A stretch of DNA of 64,000 nt. Source: Solirubrobacteraceae bacterium (GTDB taxonomy: Bacteria; Actinomycetota; Thermoleophilia; Solirubrobacterales; Solirubrobacteraceae). Below are positions 51,509 through 59,898 of the stretch, one piece after another; the first letter of the stretch is position 1, and each line of letters opens with the position of its first letter. The notes under the pieces were generated by a model, which saw only the letters and a list, made by a program, of their open reading frames with translations, had not been told where the DNA came from and did no database searches. The position numbers and the translations under genes were made by a program. The stretch covers positions 103,018 through 167,017 of the forward strand of contig JAGIBJ010000062.1 of the NCBI GenBank assembly GCA_017744415.1, in the 5' to 3' direction.

Positions 51509-52579
51509 TCAGTCGTCGTCGTCCAGTGGAAGGGGTGCGTACGACTCGAGATCGTCGAGAGCGCCGTGGTCTGGTTCGGGGTCGAGTGGCCGCACCCGTT
51601 CCAGCCAGGACGCGAGCATGATACTTAGCTCATACAGCACGACGAGTGGGGCCAACGCCAGCAGCATGGTGCCGGGATCGGGTGTTGGCGTGAGCACAGC
51701 CGCGAGGACGGCGAACAGGATGGTCGCGTATCCGCGGAACGAGCGAAGCTGCTTGATCGTGACGATCCCCGATCGGGCGACGGCCAGCACGCCGACGGGC
51801 AGCTGGAACATGAGCCCGATGGCGATCAGGAACGAGGTGACGAACTTCACCGCCTCGCGGCCCTGAACCTGAATGTCGAACTCGCCGCTGTTGAAGTTCA
51901 GGAGGAACCGCGTGGTCTGCGGGAGCACGAGGAAGTACGCGAAGGCGACGCCGCCGATGAACAGCACCGGGATCATCAGCATGAGCGGCACGGCCACCTG
52001 CTTCTCGCGCGGGGTGAACGCGGGCAGGACGAACGCGTACACCTGGTAGAGCAGGAACGGCAATGCGAGGAGCAAGGCCGCGTACAGCGACGACGTGATC
52101 GTGGTGACGAACGGTTCGGTGACACCGAGGGTGATCGGGCGACGGTCGATCGGCGGTGCGGTGAGGTCGAGCTTGTCGATGGTCTTCTGCCGCGCGGCGA
52201 TCTCTTTCTGGAGCTTGGCCACCTGCGCCTTCACGGCTGAGTCCTTGATGCCGCCGGCGCTCTGGAGCTGCTCGGTCACCTCGGCCAAGGCGACCGTGTC
52301 GGCGCGCAGCGCCTTCACGGCGACGCTGATCCGGGCCTGGTAGTTGGCCTGCACCTCGTCGGAGTCGTTGGCCTTCGCCGTCGACGAGCCGTGCGTGCTC
52401 AGCGCCTGGTCGACGGGATGGGTGATCACCGAGAGGACGCGATCGCTCTGCCAGAACGTGACGCCGAAGACGACGGCGACGAACAAGAGCGAAGAGACGA
52501 TCCGGCTGCGGAGCTCGTCGAGGTGGTCGACGAGGGTGAGCTGCTCCTCGTGCCCGATCGGGGCGATGCGGCGCGCCAT
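51509..52579 (-). CDS. tatC: Twin-arginine translocase subunit TatC with an external coiled-coil insertion
   Basis: 356 residues against about 250 for E. coli. TatC core: LVDHLDELRSRI at the N-terminus with the Glu and Arg that bind the twin-Arg signal, YQVYAFVLPAFTPREK in the second cytoplasmic loop, FRGYATILFAVLAAVLTPTPDP, six helices. Between helices 1 and 2, residues about 55-150 form a charged heptad-rich segment (KALRADTVALAEVTEQLQ, KAQVAKLQKEIAARQKTI) not found in E. coli. Downstream of tatA with a 9-bp gap, so the two are an operon. ATG at 52579. Confidence 0.92.
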   Translation of the reverse strand: MARRIAPIGHEEQLTLVDHLDELRSRIVSSLLFVAVVFGVTFWQSDRVLSVITHPVDQALSTHGSSTAKANDSDEVQANYQARISVAVKALRADTVALAEVTEQLQSAGGIKDSAVKAQVAKLQKEIAARQKTIDKLDLTAPPIDRRPITLGVTEPFVTTITSSLYAALLLALPFLLYQVYAFVLPAFTPREKQVAVPLMLMIPVLFIGGVAFAYFLVLPQTTRFLLNFNSGEFDIQVQGREAVKFVTSFLIAIGLMFQLPVGVLAVARSGIVTIKQLRSFRGYATILFAVLAAVLTPTPDPGTMLLALAPLVVLYELSIMLASWLERVRPLDPEPDHGALDDLESYAPLPLDDDD

Positions 52580-52588
52580 GCGGCGGCG

Positions 52589-52885
52589 CTACTCCTCGGT
52601 GCGCGGTGCGGCGGCCGGAGCGTCGGGATCCGGGTGGGCGCCCGGGGCGGCATCCGGCGTCTCCACACGGGCGACCGGCGAGGCGGGCTGCGCGGGGGCA
52701 CCCGTCGGGGAGGACGGCGTCGACGCGATCTGCTGCGGCGACTTGGCGTCGTCGCCGGAGATGCCCTCCTTGAACTCGCGCATGCCCGATCCGAGGCCCT
52801 TGCCGAGCTCAGGGAGCTTCTTGGCGCCGAAGATGACCAGGAAGATCACGAGGACGATTGCGATTTCGGGCAGGCCGATTCCCAT
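52589..52885 (-). CDS. tatA: Twin-arginine translocase subunit TatA
   Basis: 98 residues: one N-terminal helix (GLPEIAIVLVIFLVIFGAKKLP), the hinge Gly and amphipathic helix (ELGKGLGSGMREFKEGISGD), then an acidic/Pro-rich disordered tail. Forms the protein-conducting oligomer with TatC. The ATG at 52885 opens a 201-bp gap to the divergent zinc-ribbon gene, presumably containing two promoters. Expected substrate in this window: the Rieske protein at 56309, which carries an RRRFM signal. Confidence 0.92.
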   Translation of the reverse strand: MGIGLPEIAIVLVIFLVIFGAKKLPELGKGLGSGMREFKEGISGDDAKSPQQIASTPSSPTGAPAQPASPVARVETPDAAPGAHPDPDAPAAAPRTEE

Positions 52886-53086
52886 GCGGCCACCTTATCG
52901 GGCTCCACGGCTGGGGTCGCCCGGAGGATGAACGAAGAATGAAGACCCCCCGTTGGAGAGCGGTATGGCCCCATTTCTCGGGCGTTTCCGACGATGCACC
53001 GGACCTGTCGTCGATCAAGCGTCGAGAGGTCGCGTCAAGCGCTGGGAGATGGGGACCGACTCATGGGCTGTCACGGAAGACAAATC

Positions 53087-53500
53087 ATGGCTCAACCCGC
53101 ACCCCACACCCACATCATCAAGCGCGTCACCCTCCCCTCCGGGAAGCAGGTCGACGTCGTGAGCTACGTCGCAGCCGGCACGGATGTCGCGCGTCCCAAC
53201 GCTCCGCAGCAGCCGCTTGCGTGCTGCCCGAGCTGTGGGCACGATCGCGTGCAGCCGACGGGCTGGAGCGAGGTCGGTACCTCGCACTGGCACGTGACGC
53301 TGCGCTGCCCGGATTGCGAGGAGCGCCGCGAGGCGATCTTCGGTCAGTCCGAGCTCGACGAGTTCGATGTGGCACTGGATGAGGGCACGCGTTCCGTGGC
53401 GGCCGACCTCGACCTGCTCGCCCGCGCGAACATGGCCGACGACATCGATCGCTTCATCAAGGCGCTCGGTGGCGACCACATCGTGCCCGAGGACTTCTAG
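53087..53500 (+). CDS. Zinc-ribbon protein of unknown function
   Basis: 137 residues. A four-Cys zinc-ribbon appears as CCPSCGHDR and RCPDCEERR separated by about 28 residues. After it comes an acidic helical part (ELDEFDVALDEGTRSVAADL, DDIDRFIKALGGDH). The N-terminus (TLPSGKQVDVVSYVA) is beta-like. Not recognised; resembles small zinc-ribbon proteins of thermoleophilial genomes but that is inference. ATG at 53087 chosen for GGAAG upstream; an ATG at 53063 is possible. A strong terminator follows at 53592. Confidence 0.78.
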   Translation: MAQPAPHTHIIKRVTLPSGKQVDVVSYVAAGTDVARPNAPQQPLACCPSCGHDRVQPTGWSEVGTSHWHVTLRCPDCEERREAIFGQSELDEFDVALDEGTRSVAADLDLLARANMADDIDRFIKALGGDHIVPEDF

Positions 53501-53591
53501 GCCCTCTCAGAGACTTCTCCCACCCGGCCTCGCGCCGGGATCCACTCCTCCCGGTCCCGCGGTTCTCTCTCCCGCAGATCGGACAGGTCAG

Positions 53592-53630
53592 GCGGCAGGC
53601 ACCAGAGCGGGGTGCCTGCCGCTTCTTTTT
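53592..53630 (+). terminator. Rho-independent terminator (only clear T-tract terminator in the window)
   Basis: Perfect 12-bp stem gcggcaggcacc/ggtgcctgccgc (53592-53603 with 53611-53622), 7-nt loop, then ttcttttt (53623-53630). Terminates the zinc-ribbon gene. Confidence 0.93.
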
Positions 53631-53633
53631 GTA

Positions 53634-53677
53634 GGAGGGCCATGCGCGACTCGGGGGAGGCGCGCATGGCAACCTCC
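53634..53677. repeat. Long hairpin with 12-nt loop
   Basis: Perfect arms gccatgcgcg (53639-53648) and cgcgcatggc (53661-53670) around a 12-nt loop; ggagg (53634-53638) and cctcc (53673-53677) extend it past a two-base bulge. It lies between the zinc-ribbon terminator and the polyprenyl-synthase stop (53756). Confidence 0.6.
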
Positions 53678-53755
53678 GCTCTCCGCCGGCGATCACCCGA
53701 TGCCTGGCCCTCTGCCAGGGTGCCAGCGGTCGGGGGATGCCCCTCCGGGCGCGGC

Positions 53756-54751
53756 CTAGGCGCTGCGGTCGACGAGGGCGCGCGCAGCCAGCGCCAGGGC
53801 CTGGCGGCGGCCCTCCGGCCCGGGGAGGGCCGCAATGGCGGCCTGCGCGACCTCGACGCGCCCGAGGGCGCTCGCGCGCACCTCGTCGCACGTGCCGCTG
53901 GCGATGAGGCGGTCGCAGAGCTCGGCGGCAGCCGGCTCGTCGAGCTCGCGGAGCTTCACCGCCGCGAACTCGGGATCGCGCGCCGCGGCGAGCGCCAGCG
54001 GAAGCGTGACGGTGCCGTCGAGCAGATCGGTGCCGCGCGCCTTGCCGGTGACGGCTGGATCGCCCTCGATGTCGAGGAGGTCGTCGAGCAGCTGGAACGC
54101 GATGCCGAGGTCGCGTCCGATCGACCCGGCCAGCTCGGCGTCGACGCCGCCGTGGATCGCGCCGAGGCGGCACGCGGCCTCGAAGAGCGCGGCGGTCTTG
54201 CCGATCACGCGCTGCTCGTAACGCTCGACCGTGATGTCGAGGCGGAACGCGTCGGCGCGCTGCATCAGTTCGCCGGCGGCGAGACTCGAGGCGGCGGTGG
54301 CGAGGATCGCACTCACCTCGGGTCGGGCGTCTCGGCTCACGGCCTCGAAGGCGGCCGCCAGCAGGGCGTCACCGGTGGCGACGGCCGCCTCCGCTCCATC
54401 GGTCGACCAGATCGTCGGCACGCCACGGCGCGTGGGTGCGCGATCGAGCACGTCGTCGTGCGCGAGCGTCGCCACGTGGATCAGCTCGGTCGCTGCGGCC
54501 GCGACGCGCAGCGAGCGCTCGCCGGCCTCGTCCGCGGCGGCGGGGCCGTCACCGGCGAGCAGGAGGGTGAGCAGCGGCCGGAGCCGCTTGCCACCGGAGG
54601 CGACGAGCCCGGCGGCACGAACGCCAGCCGGGCCGTCGATCGCCCCCGCCAGAACGGCAACGAGCGCATCGACTGCTGCGACGCGCTCGGCCAGGCGGGG
54701 GCCGCCGGCGCCGAGGACGCCAGCGACGGGGGTGGCGCTACTCGCCGCCAC
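53756..54751 (-). CDS. Polyprenyl diphosphate synthase (trans-isoprenyl transferase)
   Basis: 331 residues. Chain-elongating prenyltransferase; Asp-rich motifs HDDVLDRA (first) and FQLLDDLLDIEG (second), substrate motif GGKRLRPLLTLL and KTAALFEAACRLGA. Likely makes the side chain of menaquinone, in keeping with the adjacent qcr operon, though an undecaprenyl-type or other chain length cannot be excluded (cis-type would be a different family). The GTG at 54751 overlaps the qcrC stop by 14 bp, so it is probably translated with qcrC; ribosome-site spacing is tight. Confidence 0.88.
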   Translation of the reverse strand: MAASSATPVAGVLGAGGPRLAERVAAVDALVAVLAGAIDGPAGVRAAGLVASGGKRLRPLLTLLLAGDGPAAADEAGERSLRVAAAATELIHVATLAHDDVLDRAPTRRGVPTIWSTDGAEAAVATGDALLAAAFEAVSRDARPEVSAILATAASSLAAGELMQRADAFRLDITVERYEQRVIGKTAALFEAACRLGAIHGGVDAELAGSIGRDLGIAFQLLDDLLDIEGDPAVTGKARGTDLLDGTVTLPLALAAARDPEFAAVKLRELDEPAAAELCDRLIASGTCDEVRASALGRVEVAQAAIAALPGPEGRRQALALAARALVDRSA

Positions 54752-55514
54752 CCTCCACCGGGTTCTCCTCGTTCTCCTTCGTGAGGTGACCGAGGTAGGT
54801 GACGACCGCCTTGAACTTCTCAGGCTCGAGCGACTGGTACGACGGCATCGGAGCGGTCGGGTTGCGGAGCGTCTGAGCGATGCCGGCCTCGGGGAGGCGA
54901 TCGGCGATGTCGGTGAGCTTCGGCCCCGGGCCGTGGTTGCCGTTCTCACCGATCTGGTGGCAGGCGAGGCAGCCCAGCGAGGGCAGCTCTTCGCGGCCCT
55001 TGAGGTACAGCTCGACCGTCTCCGGATCTTCCTTGTTGACGACGTTCGCCGACGGCGGCATCGCGATCTCGGTCGGAGCGCCGGCCTCAGCACCCATCCA
55101 CGTGAGGTAGCCCGTCACGAGGATGGTGAGCACGCCTGCGGTCGTCGCGATCGGGCGACGGAGCGGGTGGCGCTCCGGGCCGCGGTCGTAGAACGGCAGC
55201 AGGAGCAGCAGGATGAGGCAGACCGTCGGGATGCCGACGGTGGCGAGCGGCGTGATCGCGGCGGGCTTCACCACACGCAGGAGCTCGAAGACGAAGTAGT
55301 AGTACCACTCCGGTCGAGGCACGACGGTGGTGGAGGTCGGGTCGGCCTTGGCGGCGATGGTGCCGCCCAGGAGGTACGACATCGTGAGGATGATCCCGAT
55401 GACGATCATCACCATCGCGCCGTCCTTGGCGATGACGTAGGGGAAGAACGGCTTCCCCTTCGCCTTCAGGACCGCGTATTCGCGGAGGTACTGCTCTTTT
55501 TCGCGGCGGTTCAC
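54738..55514 (-). CDS. qcrC: Menaquinol-cytochrome c reductase subunit QcrC (cytochrome b subunit IV fused to cytochrome c)
   Basis: 258 residues, in the Bacillus QcrC layout. The first ~150 residues have three helices (VMIVIGIILTMSYLLGG, ITPLATVGIPTVCLILLLLL, TTAGVLTILVTGYLTWMG) with the subunit IV PEWY-containing motif (VPRPEWYYYFVFELLR). The C-terminal ~90 residues form a class I cytochrome c with haem-binding CLACH and the axial Met candidate in AMPPS or PMPSYQSL. GTG at 55514 follows GGAGG. Partner of QcrB and QcrA. Confidence 0.92.
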   Translation of the reverse strand: MNRREKEQYLREYAVLKAKGKPFFPYVIAKDGAMVMIVIGIILTMSYLLGGTIAAKADPTSTTVVPRPEWYYYFVFELLRVVKPAAITPLATVGIPTVCLILLLLLPFYDRGPERHPLRRPIATTAGVLTILVTGYLTWMGAEAGAPTEIAMPPSANVVNKEDPETVELYLKGREELPSLGCLACHQIGENGNHGPGPKLTDIADRLPEAGIAQTLRNPTAPMPSYQSLEPEKFKAVVTYLGHLTKENEENPVEGGGE

Positions 55515-55516
55515 GG

Positions 55517-56305
55517 CTAGGCCTCCGACTTGCGCAGGTCTTCGTCGATCTCGGCCTCGATCCACGGGGGCGCCGTGGTGCCGTGCTTGATCACGAGGTA
55601 CAGGTGGGCTGCGATGAGGCCGCCGATGAGACCCGGCAGCAGCAGCATGTGGATGGCGTAGAACCTCGACAACGTCGTGGCTCCGAACTCTGGGCCTGCG
55701 CGCAGGAAGTCACCGAGGTACGGGCCGGCGATCGGTGCGGACGCGAACACGTTCACACCCACGGCCGTGGCCCAGTAGGACCGCTGATCCCACGGGAGGA
55801 GGTAGCCGGTGAGGGCCATGATCATCGTGAGGAGCACGAGGATCACGCCGATCACCCAGTTCAGCTCGCGCGGATACTTGTAGGCGCCGAAGAAGAACGT
55901 GCGGCCCATGTGCAGGAAGATGAGGACCACCATCGTGGTGGCGCCCCAGCGGTGCATGCCGTGCACGAACTGGCCGAGGAACACGTCGTTGTTGATGTGA
56001 CGCATCGACTCGTACGCGTTGTTCGGCGACGGGTCGTAGTACATCGCGAGGAACACGCCGGTAACGACTTGGCTGAGGAACGCCATCATCGTCGAGGTAC
56101 CCAGGGTGTAGAACCAGTTGGTGCCCTTGGGCACCTTGCGGAACATCACCCAGCGGGCGGTGCCGGAGATGGCGGTGCGCTCGTCGAGCCAGCCGAGGGC
56201 CGAGATGGCCGCTTCGCTGGCGTTGTCCTTGAGCGAGGCGGGCTCAGCAGCGGGAGTGCCCGGGCGCGGCGGAGCGCCACCGGGAACGGAAGGCAGTTTC
56301 AGCAT
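55517..56305 (-). CDS. qcrB: Menaquinol-cytochrome c reductase cytochrome b subunit QcrB
   Basis: 262 residues; cytochrome b6-type four-helix N-terminal half of cytochrome b. Haem-ligating His in the helices FVHGMHRWGATTMVVLIFLHMGR and SRFYAIHMLLLPGLIGGLIAAHLYL; the Gly-rich WVIGVILVLLTMIMALTGYLLPWDQRSYW follows the family. A 50-residue Pro/Ala-rich head precedes the first helix. Stop 3 bp before the qcrC start. Haem delivery could come from hemL/hemB products nearby. Confidence 0.93.
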   Translation of the reverse strand: MLKLPSVPGGAPPRPGTPAAEPASLKDNASEAAISALGWLDERTAISGTARWVMFRKVPKGTNWFYTLGTSTMMAFLSQVVTGVFLAMYYDPSPNNAYESMRHINNDVFLGQFVHGMHRWGATTMVVLIFLHMGRTFFFGAYKYPRELNWVIGVILVLLTMIMALTGYLLPWDQRSYWATAVGVNVFASAPIAGPYLGDFLRAGPEFGATTLSRFYAIHMLLLPGLIGGLIAAHLYLVIKHGTTAPPWIEAEIDEDLRKSEA

Positions 56306-56308
56306 GCG

Positions 56309-56980
56309 CTAGGTCCCCGGGATCTTGCGGATGGTGGGGCGGCTCGGGAAGAGGTACTGACCGAGGGCGTCGAGGTCCTGGGCCGGGTCGCGCGGCGAGA
56401 AGCGCTTGAGCTCCGAGTTCACCGAGAAGCGGGGGCCGAGCTCGACGAGCCCGTCCTTGACGCGCGTGTAGAAGCGGTCGAGGGGACGCACCGGCGGGCC
56501 GCCCTGCACCTCACCGAGGAAGTCGTAGACACCGCCGTGGCACGGGCAGATGAACCGCTGCGAGGCCGGCACGTACCGCACCGGGCAACCCAGGTGCATG
56601 CAGCGCGTCGAGATGGCGATGTACTGGTTGTACTCGTCCTCGGGCTCGTGATCGATGTCGGGGTTGCGCTCACGGAGGTAGACCGTGGTCTTGCCCGTCT
56701 CGCCGGCACCTGCGACGACCGTGATCGTGCGCGAGATGTACTCGGTCGGGGAGAACTCGTCGGGACGGCCGACGGCCTCCCAGCGCTCCTCGAGCTTCTT
56801 GAAGTTCGGGCCGAGCGCGAAGCCGATGGCCGGCAGCGCGATCATGCCCACCGCGATGCCGTTCGTGGCATGCGCGGCGCCGGTCATGAACCGGCGGCGG
56901 GTGACAGTCTCGCCTTCGAACGCGCCCGGGATATTCCGGTCCGCGGTGTACGGCGACGTGTTCTTTGAGGTATCAGGCAC
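56309..56980 (-). CDS. qcrA: Rieske iron-sulphur subunit QcrA
   Basis: 223 residues. Tat-type signal TRRRFMTGAAHATNG with one membrane helix (IAVGMIALPAIGFALG), then the Rieske domain with the two cluster motifs TRCMHLGCPV and CPCHGGVYD, giving the 2Cys-2His ligand set. Start GTG at 56980; first gene of the qcrABC operon. Requires TatA/TatC (51509-52885) for export. Confidence 0.94.
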   Translation of the reverse strand: MPDTSKNTSPYTADRNIPGAFEGETVTRRRFMTGAAHATNGIAVGMIALPAIGFALGPNFKKLEERWEAVGRPDEFSPTEYISRTITVVAGAGETGKTTVYLRERNPDIDHEPEDEYNQYIAISTRCMHLGCPVRYVPASQRFICPCHGGVYDFLGEVQGGPPVRPLDRFYTRVKDGLVELGPRFSVNSELKRFSPRDPAQDLDALGQYLFPSRPTIRKIPGT

Positions 56981-57109
56981 GAGAGAGGATCGAGGGGGCA
57001 GCTCGGGAGGCGACCAATCTATCGCGGGACAGCTTACGGAGGGAGCCTGGCGGAGTCACGCCCGTCCCTCTCATGCGATTCCGCCGCCGGGCAGGCCGCT
57101 AAGGGGCCG

Positions 57110-57526
57110 TCAGGAGCAGGCCATTCTTCGGCTCGCTTCTCCCCAGATCTCGGCGAGTTCATCGCCACGAGCGGGGACGCCGTTCGCGCCGGAGGAGCCG
57201 TGATCGATCGCATTCGAGAGGAGGGCGATCGCTTGCAGGTCTCCCTCGCGGGCGACCGCACCGAGCGCATGCGCGAAGCACCAGTCGCCCACGAGGAGGG
57301 CAACGTCGGGGTCGGCAGCGGCCAGGAGACCCACCTCGCCCGCGTGAAGGCGGGCTCCCGTCCACGCGGCGAGCAACGCGAGTCCACGCGCTGGCGCGAG
57401 TCCGTCGACCGCAGGAGCGCCCGCGAGGGCCCCTGGGTCGGCGCCGACGACCGTGCCGCCGGCATCGGCCAGCAGCGCGGCGTGCAGCGACTCGGGAGTC
57501 GCCGCGGCGGATTCGGTGCGCGTCAT
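57110..57526 (-). CDS. Small protein of unknown function downstream of hemL
   Basis: 138 residues, no recognised family. Ala/Leu-rich and mostly helical, with GDWCFAHALGAVAREGD and AWTGARLHAGEVGLLAAAD. Its ATG overlaps the hemL stop by one base (TGATG), the hallmark of a real coupled gene. A possible role in haem biosynthesis or as a small helical accessory is inference only. Composition matches neighbours. Confidence 0.65.
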   Translation of the reverse strand: MTRTESAAATPESLHAALLADAGGTVVGADPGALAGAPAVDGLAPARGLALLAAWTGARLHAGEVGLLAAADPDVALLVGDWCFAHALGAVAREGDLQAIALLSNAIDHGSSGANGVPARGDELAEIWGEASRRMACS

Positions 57527-58815
57527 CAGCCCGCGAAGGCGGCGTCGAGCGCGACAGCGGCCGCCTCGAGCGTGCGATCCACGTGCTCGGGCGTGTGCGC
57601 GAGCGACGGGAACCAGCCCTCGAACTGCGACGGCGGCGCGTACACCCCGCGCGCGAGAAGCCCGCGGCAGAACCGGCCGTAGGCCTCGAGGTCGCAGGCC
57701 TTGGCCTCCTCGTAGTTCGTCACCGGCGTCTCGCTGAAGAACAGCGTCACGAGACCGGGCACGCTCTGCACCGTGAGCGGGCGACCGTTGATCAGGTCGC
57801 GTAGGCCGCTCGCGAGGGCGTCGGTGGTCGCGGCGAGCTTGAGGTAGGCGGAGTCGTCGAGCAGGCGCACGCAGGCGAGGCCGGCGGCCACCGCGAGCGG
57901 GCTCCCTGCGAGCGTGCCGGCCTGGTACACGTCGCCGACGGGCGCGATCCGTTCCATCAGCTCGCGCGATCCGCCGAACGCTGCGGCCGGAAGGCCGCCG
58001 CCGACGATCTTGCCGAGGATCGTGAGATCGGGCAGCACGCCGGTGAGCTCCTGGGCGCCGCCGCGGGCGACGCGCAGGCCGGAGATCACCTCGTCGAACA
58101 CGAGCAGCGCGCCGTTGGCGCTCGCCTGCTCGCGGAGGAGCTCGAGAAACCCTTCGGCCGGCGGGACGACGCCCATGTTGCCGGGGAACGGCTCGACGAG
58201 GATCGCGGCGAACTCGTACTTCTCGCACGCGGCGCGCACGGCGATGTCGTCGTTCCACGGCACGACGATCGTCTGCGCGGCGGCCTCGGGAAGCACGCCC
58301 GGCGAGGCGGGGAGGCCTTGCGTGGCAAGGCCCGAGCCGGCGTCGGCGAGAAGCCCGTCGACGTGCCCATGGTAGGCGCCGGCGAACTTCAGCAGGTAGG
58401 TGCGGCCGGTGGCGGCGCGCGCGAGGCGGATCGCGCTCATCGACGCCTCGGTGCCGGAGGTGGTCATGCGGAGCATCTCGACCGACGGGATGCGTCGCGA
58501 GAGTTCAGCGGCGAGATCCACCTCACCGACGGTGGCTGCGCCGAACGTGGTGCCGCGAGCAGCCTGCTCGGTGATCGCGGCGACGATCTCGGGGTGGGCG
58601 TGGCCGTGGATGAGCGGGCCCCAGGAGCAGACCCAGTCGACGTAGTGGTTGCCGTCGATGTCGACGATCTCTGCGCCGCTGCCGCGCTCGATGAACACCG
58701 GGGTGCGGCCGATCGAGCGCATCGCGCGCACCGGCGAGTTCACGCCGCCGGGCAGGTATTTCACCGCGCGTTCGTACTGCTCGGCTGATCGCGCGTCGCG
58801 CAAGGAGATGGGCAT
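57526..58815 (-). CDS. hemL: Glutamate-1-semialdehyde 2,1-aminomutase
   Basis: 429 residues. PLP-dependent enzyme that makes 5-aminolevulinate from glutamate semialdehyde (C5 haem pathway). PLP Lys in LGKIVGGGLPAAAFGG; conserved PGGVNSPVRAM, MTTSGTEASMSAIRLAR, KFAGAYHGHVDGLL, LVFDEVISGLR and QAGTLAGSPLAVAAG are all present. Length typical. Neighbour of hemB, whose product uses 5-aminolevulinate. Confidence 0.95.
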   Translation of the reverse strand: MPISLRDARSAEQYERAVKYLPGGVNSPVRAMRSIGRTPVFIERGSGAEIVDIDGNHYVDWVCSWGPLIHGHAHPEIVAAITEQAARGTTFGAATVGEVDLAAELSRRIPSVEMLRMTTSGTEASMSAIRLARAATGRTYLLKFAGAYHGHVDGLLADAGSGLATQGLPASPGVLPEAAAQTIVVPWNDDIAVRAACEKYEFAAILVEPFPGNMGVVPPAEGFLELLREQASANGALLVFDEVISGLRVARGGAQELTGVLPDLTILGKIVGGGLPAAAFGGSRELMERIAPVGDVYQAGTLAGSPLAVAAGLACVRLLDDSAYLKLAATTDALASGLRDLINGRPLTVQSVPGLVTLFFSETPVTNYEEAKACDLEAYGRFCRGLLARGVYAPPSQFEGWFPSLAHTPEHVDRTLEAAAVALDAAFAG

Positions 58816-58851
58816 GGTGGGCAGGCGTCCTTCGGGGGGCGGCGCGCGGCC

Positions 58852-59835
58852 TTAACGGGTTTGGGCGAGCAGCCAGGCGGCTGCGTCCTTGGCGTGGTAG
58901 GTGATGATCGCGTCGGCTCCGCCGCGGCGCAGGCCGGTGAGCGTCTCGAGAACGGCCGTCTGCTCGTCGAGGAAGCCGGCGTAGGCGGCGGCCTTGATCA
59001 TCGAGTACTCGCCGCTCACGTGGTAGGCCATCGTCGGCACGGCCGTGGCGGTCTTCACGCGGTGGAGGATGTCGAGGTAGGGCAGCGCCGGCTTGACGAT
59101 CAGCATGTCGGCGCCCTCCTGCAGATCGGTCTGCGCCTCGCGCAGCGCCTCGTCGGCGTTGCGCGGATCCATCTGGTAGCCGCGGCGGTCGCCGAACGCG
59201 GGTGTCGAGTCGGCGGCGTCGCGGAACGGGCCGTAGAACGCCGACGCGTACTTCACGGCGTAGCTGGCGATCGGCGTCTGGGTGAGGCCGGCCTTGTCGA
59301 GGTCGTGGCGGATCGCCGCGACGCGCCCGTCCATCATGTCGCTGGGCGCGACGATGTCGGCGCCGGCCTGCGCCAGCGATTTGGCGGTGCGAGCGATCAG
59401 CGGGAGCGAGGCGTCGTTGTCGACCTCGGAGCCGTCGAGCACGCCGCAGTGGCCGTGGCTCGTGTACTCGCAGAGGCACACGTCGGCCATCACCAGCAGC
59501 TCGGGCACGGCGCGCTTGAGCTCGCCGATGGCCTGCTGCACGATCCCGCGGTCGTCGTAGGCGCCGGTGCCCTTGAGGTCTTTGCGCTCGGGAATGCCGA
59601 AGAGCAGCAGCCCTCCGAGGCCCAGCGCGGCCGCCACCTCGGCCTCGCGACCGAGCTCGTCGAGGCCGACGCGATCGACGCCCGGCATCGCCTCGATCGG
59701 CCGGCGCCCCGAGAGGCCCTCCTCGATGAAGAGCGGCAGGATGAGCTGGCCCGGGGCGAGGCTCGTCTCGGCGACGAGGTCGCGGAGCGCCGGCGTGCGG
59801 CGCAGCCGGCGGGGGCGCTGATCGGGGAAGGCCAC
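58852..59835 (-). CDS. hemB: Porphobilinogen synthase (5-aminolevulinate dehydratase)
   Basis: 327 residues. Condenses two 5-aminolevulinates. Zn-site Cys in ADVCLCEYTSHGHCG, catalytic Lys in ASYAVKYASAFYGPFR and MLIVKPALPYLDI, and SDMMDGRV are all present, indicating the zinc-dependent class. Start GTG at 59835. It is 36 bp upstream of hemL and likely co-transcribed. Confidence 0.95.
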   Translation of the reverse strand: MAFPDQRPRRLRRTPALRDLVAETSLAPGQLILPLFIEEGLSGRRPIEAMPGVDRVGLDELGREAEVAAALGLGGLLLFGIPERKDLKGTGAYDDRGIVQQAIGELKRAVPELLVMADVCLCEYTSHGHCGVLDGSEVDNDASLPLIARTAKSLAQAGADIVAPSDMMDGRVAAIRHDLDKAGLTQTPIASYAVKYASAFYGPFRDAADSTPAFGDRRGYQMDPRNADEALREAQTDLQEGADMLIVKPALPYLDILHRVKTATAVPTMAYHVSGEYSMIKAAAYAGFLDEQTAVLETLTGLRRGGADAIITYHAKDAAAWLLAQTR

Positions 59836-59898
59836 GGCAGAGCAGCCTACCGGTGGTCAGAAGCCGGGCTCACAGCCAGGCTGACAGCCGCGAACGAC

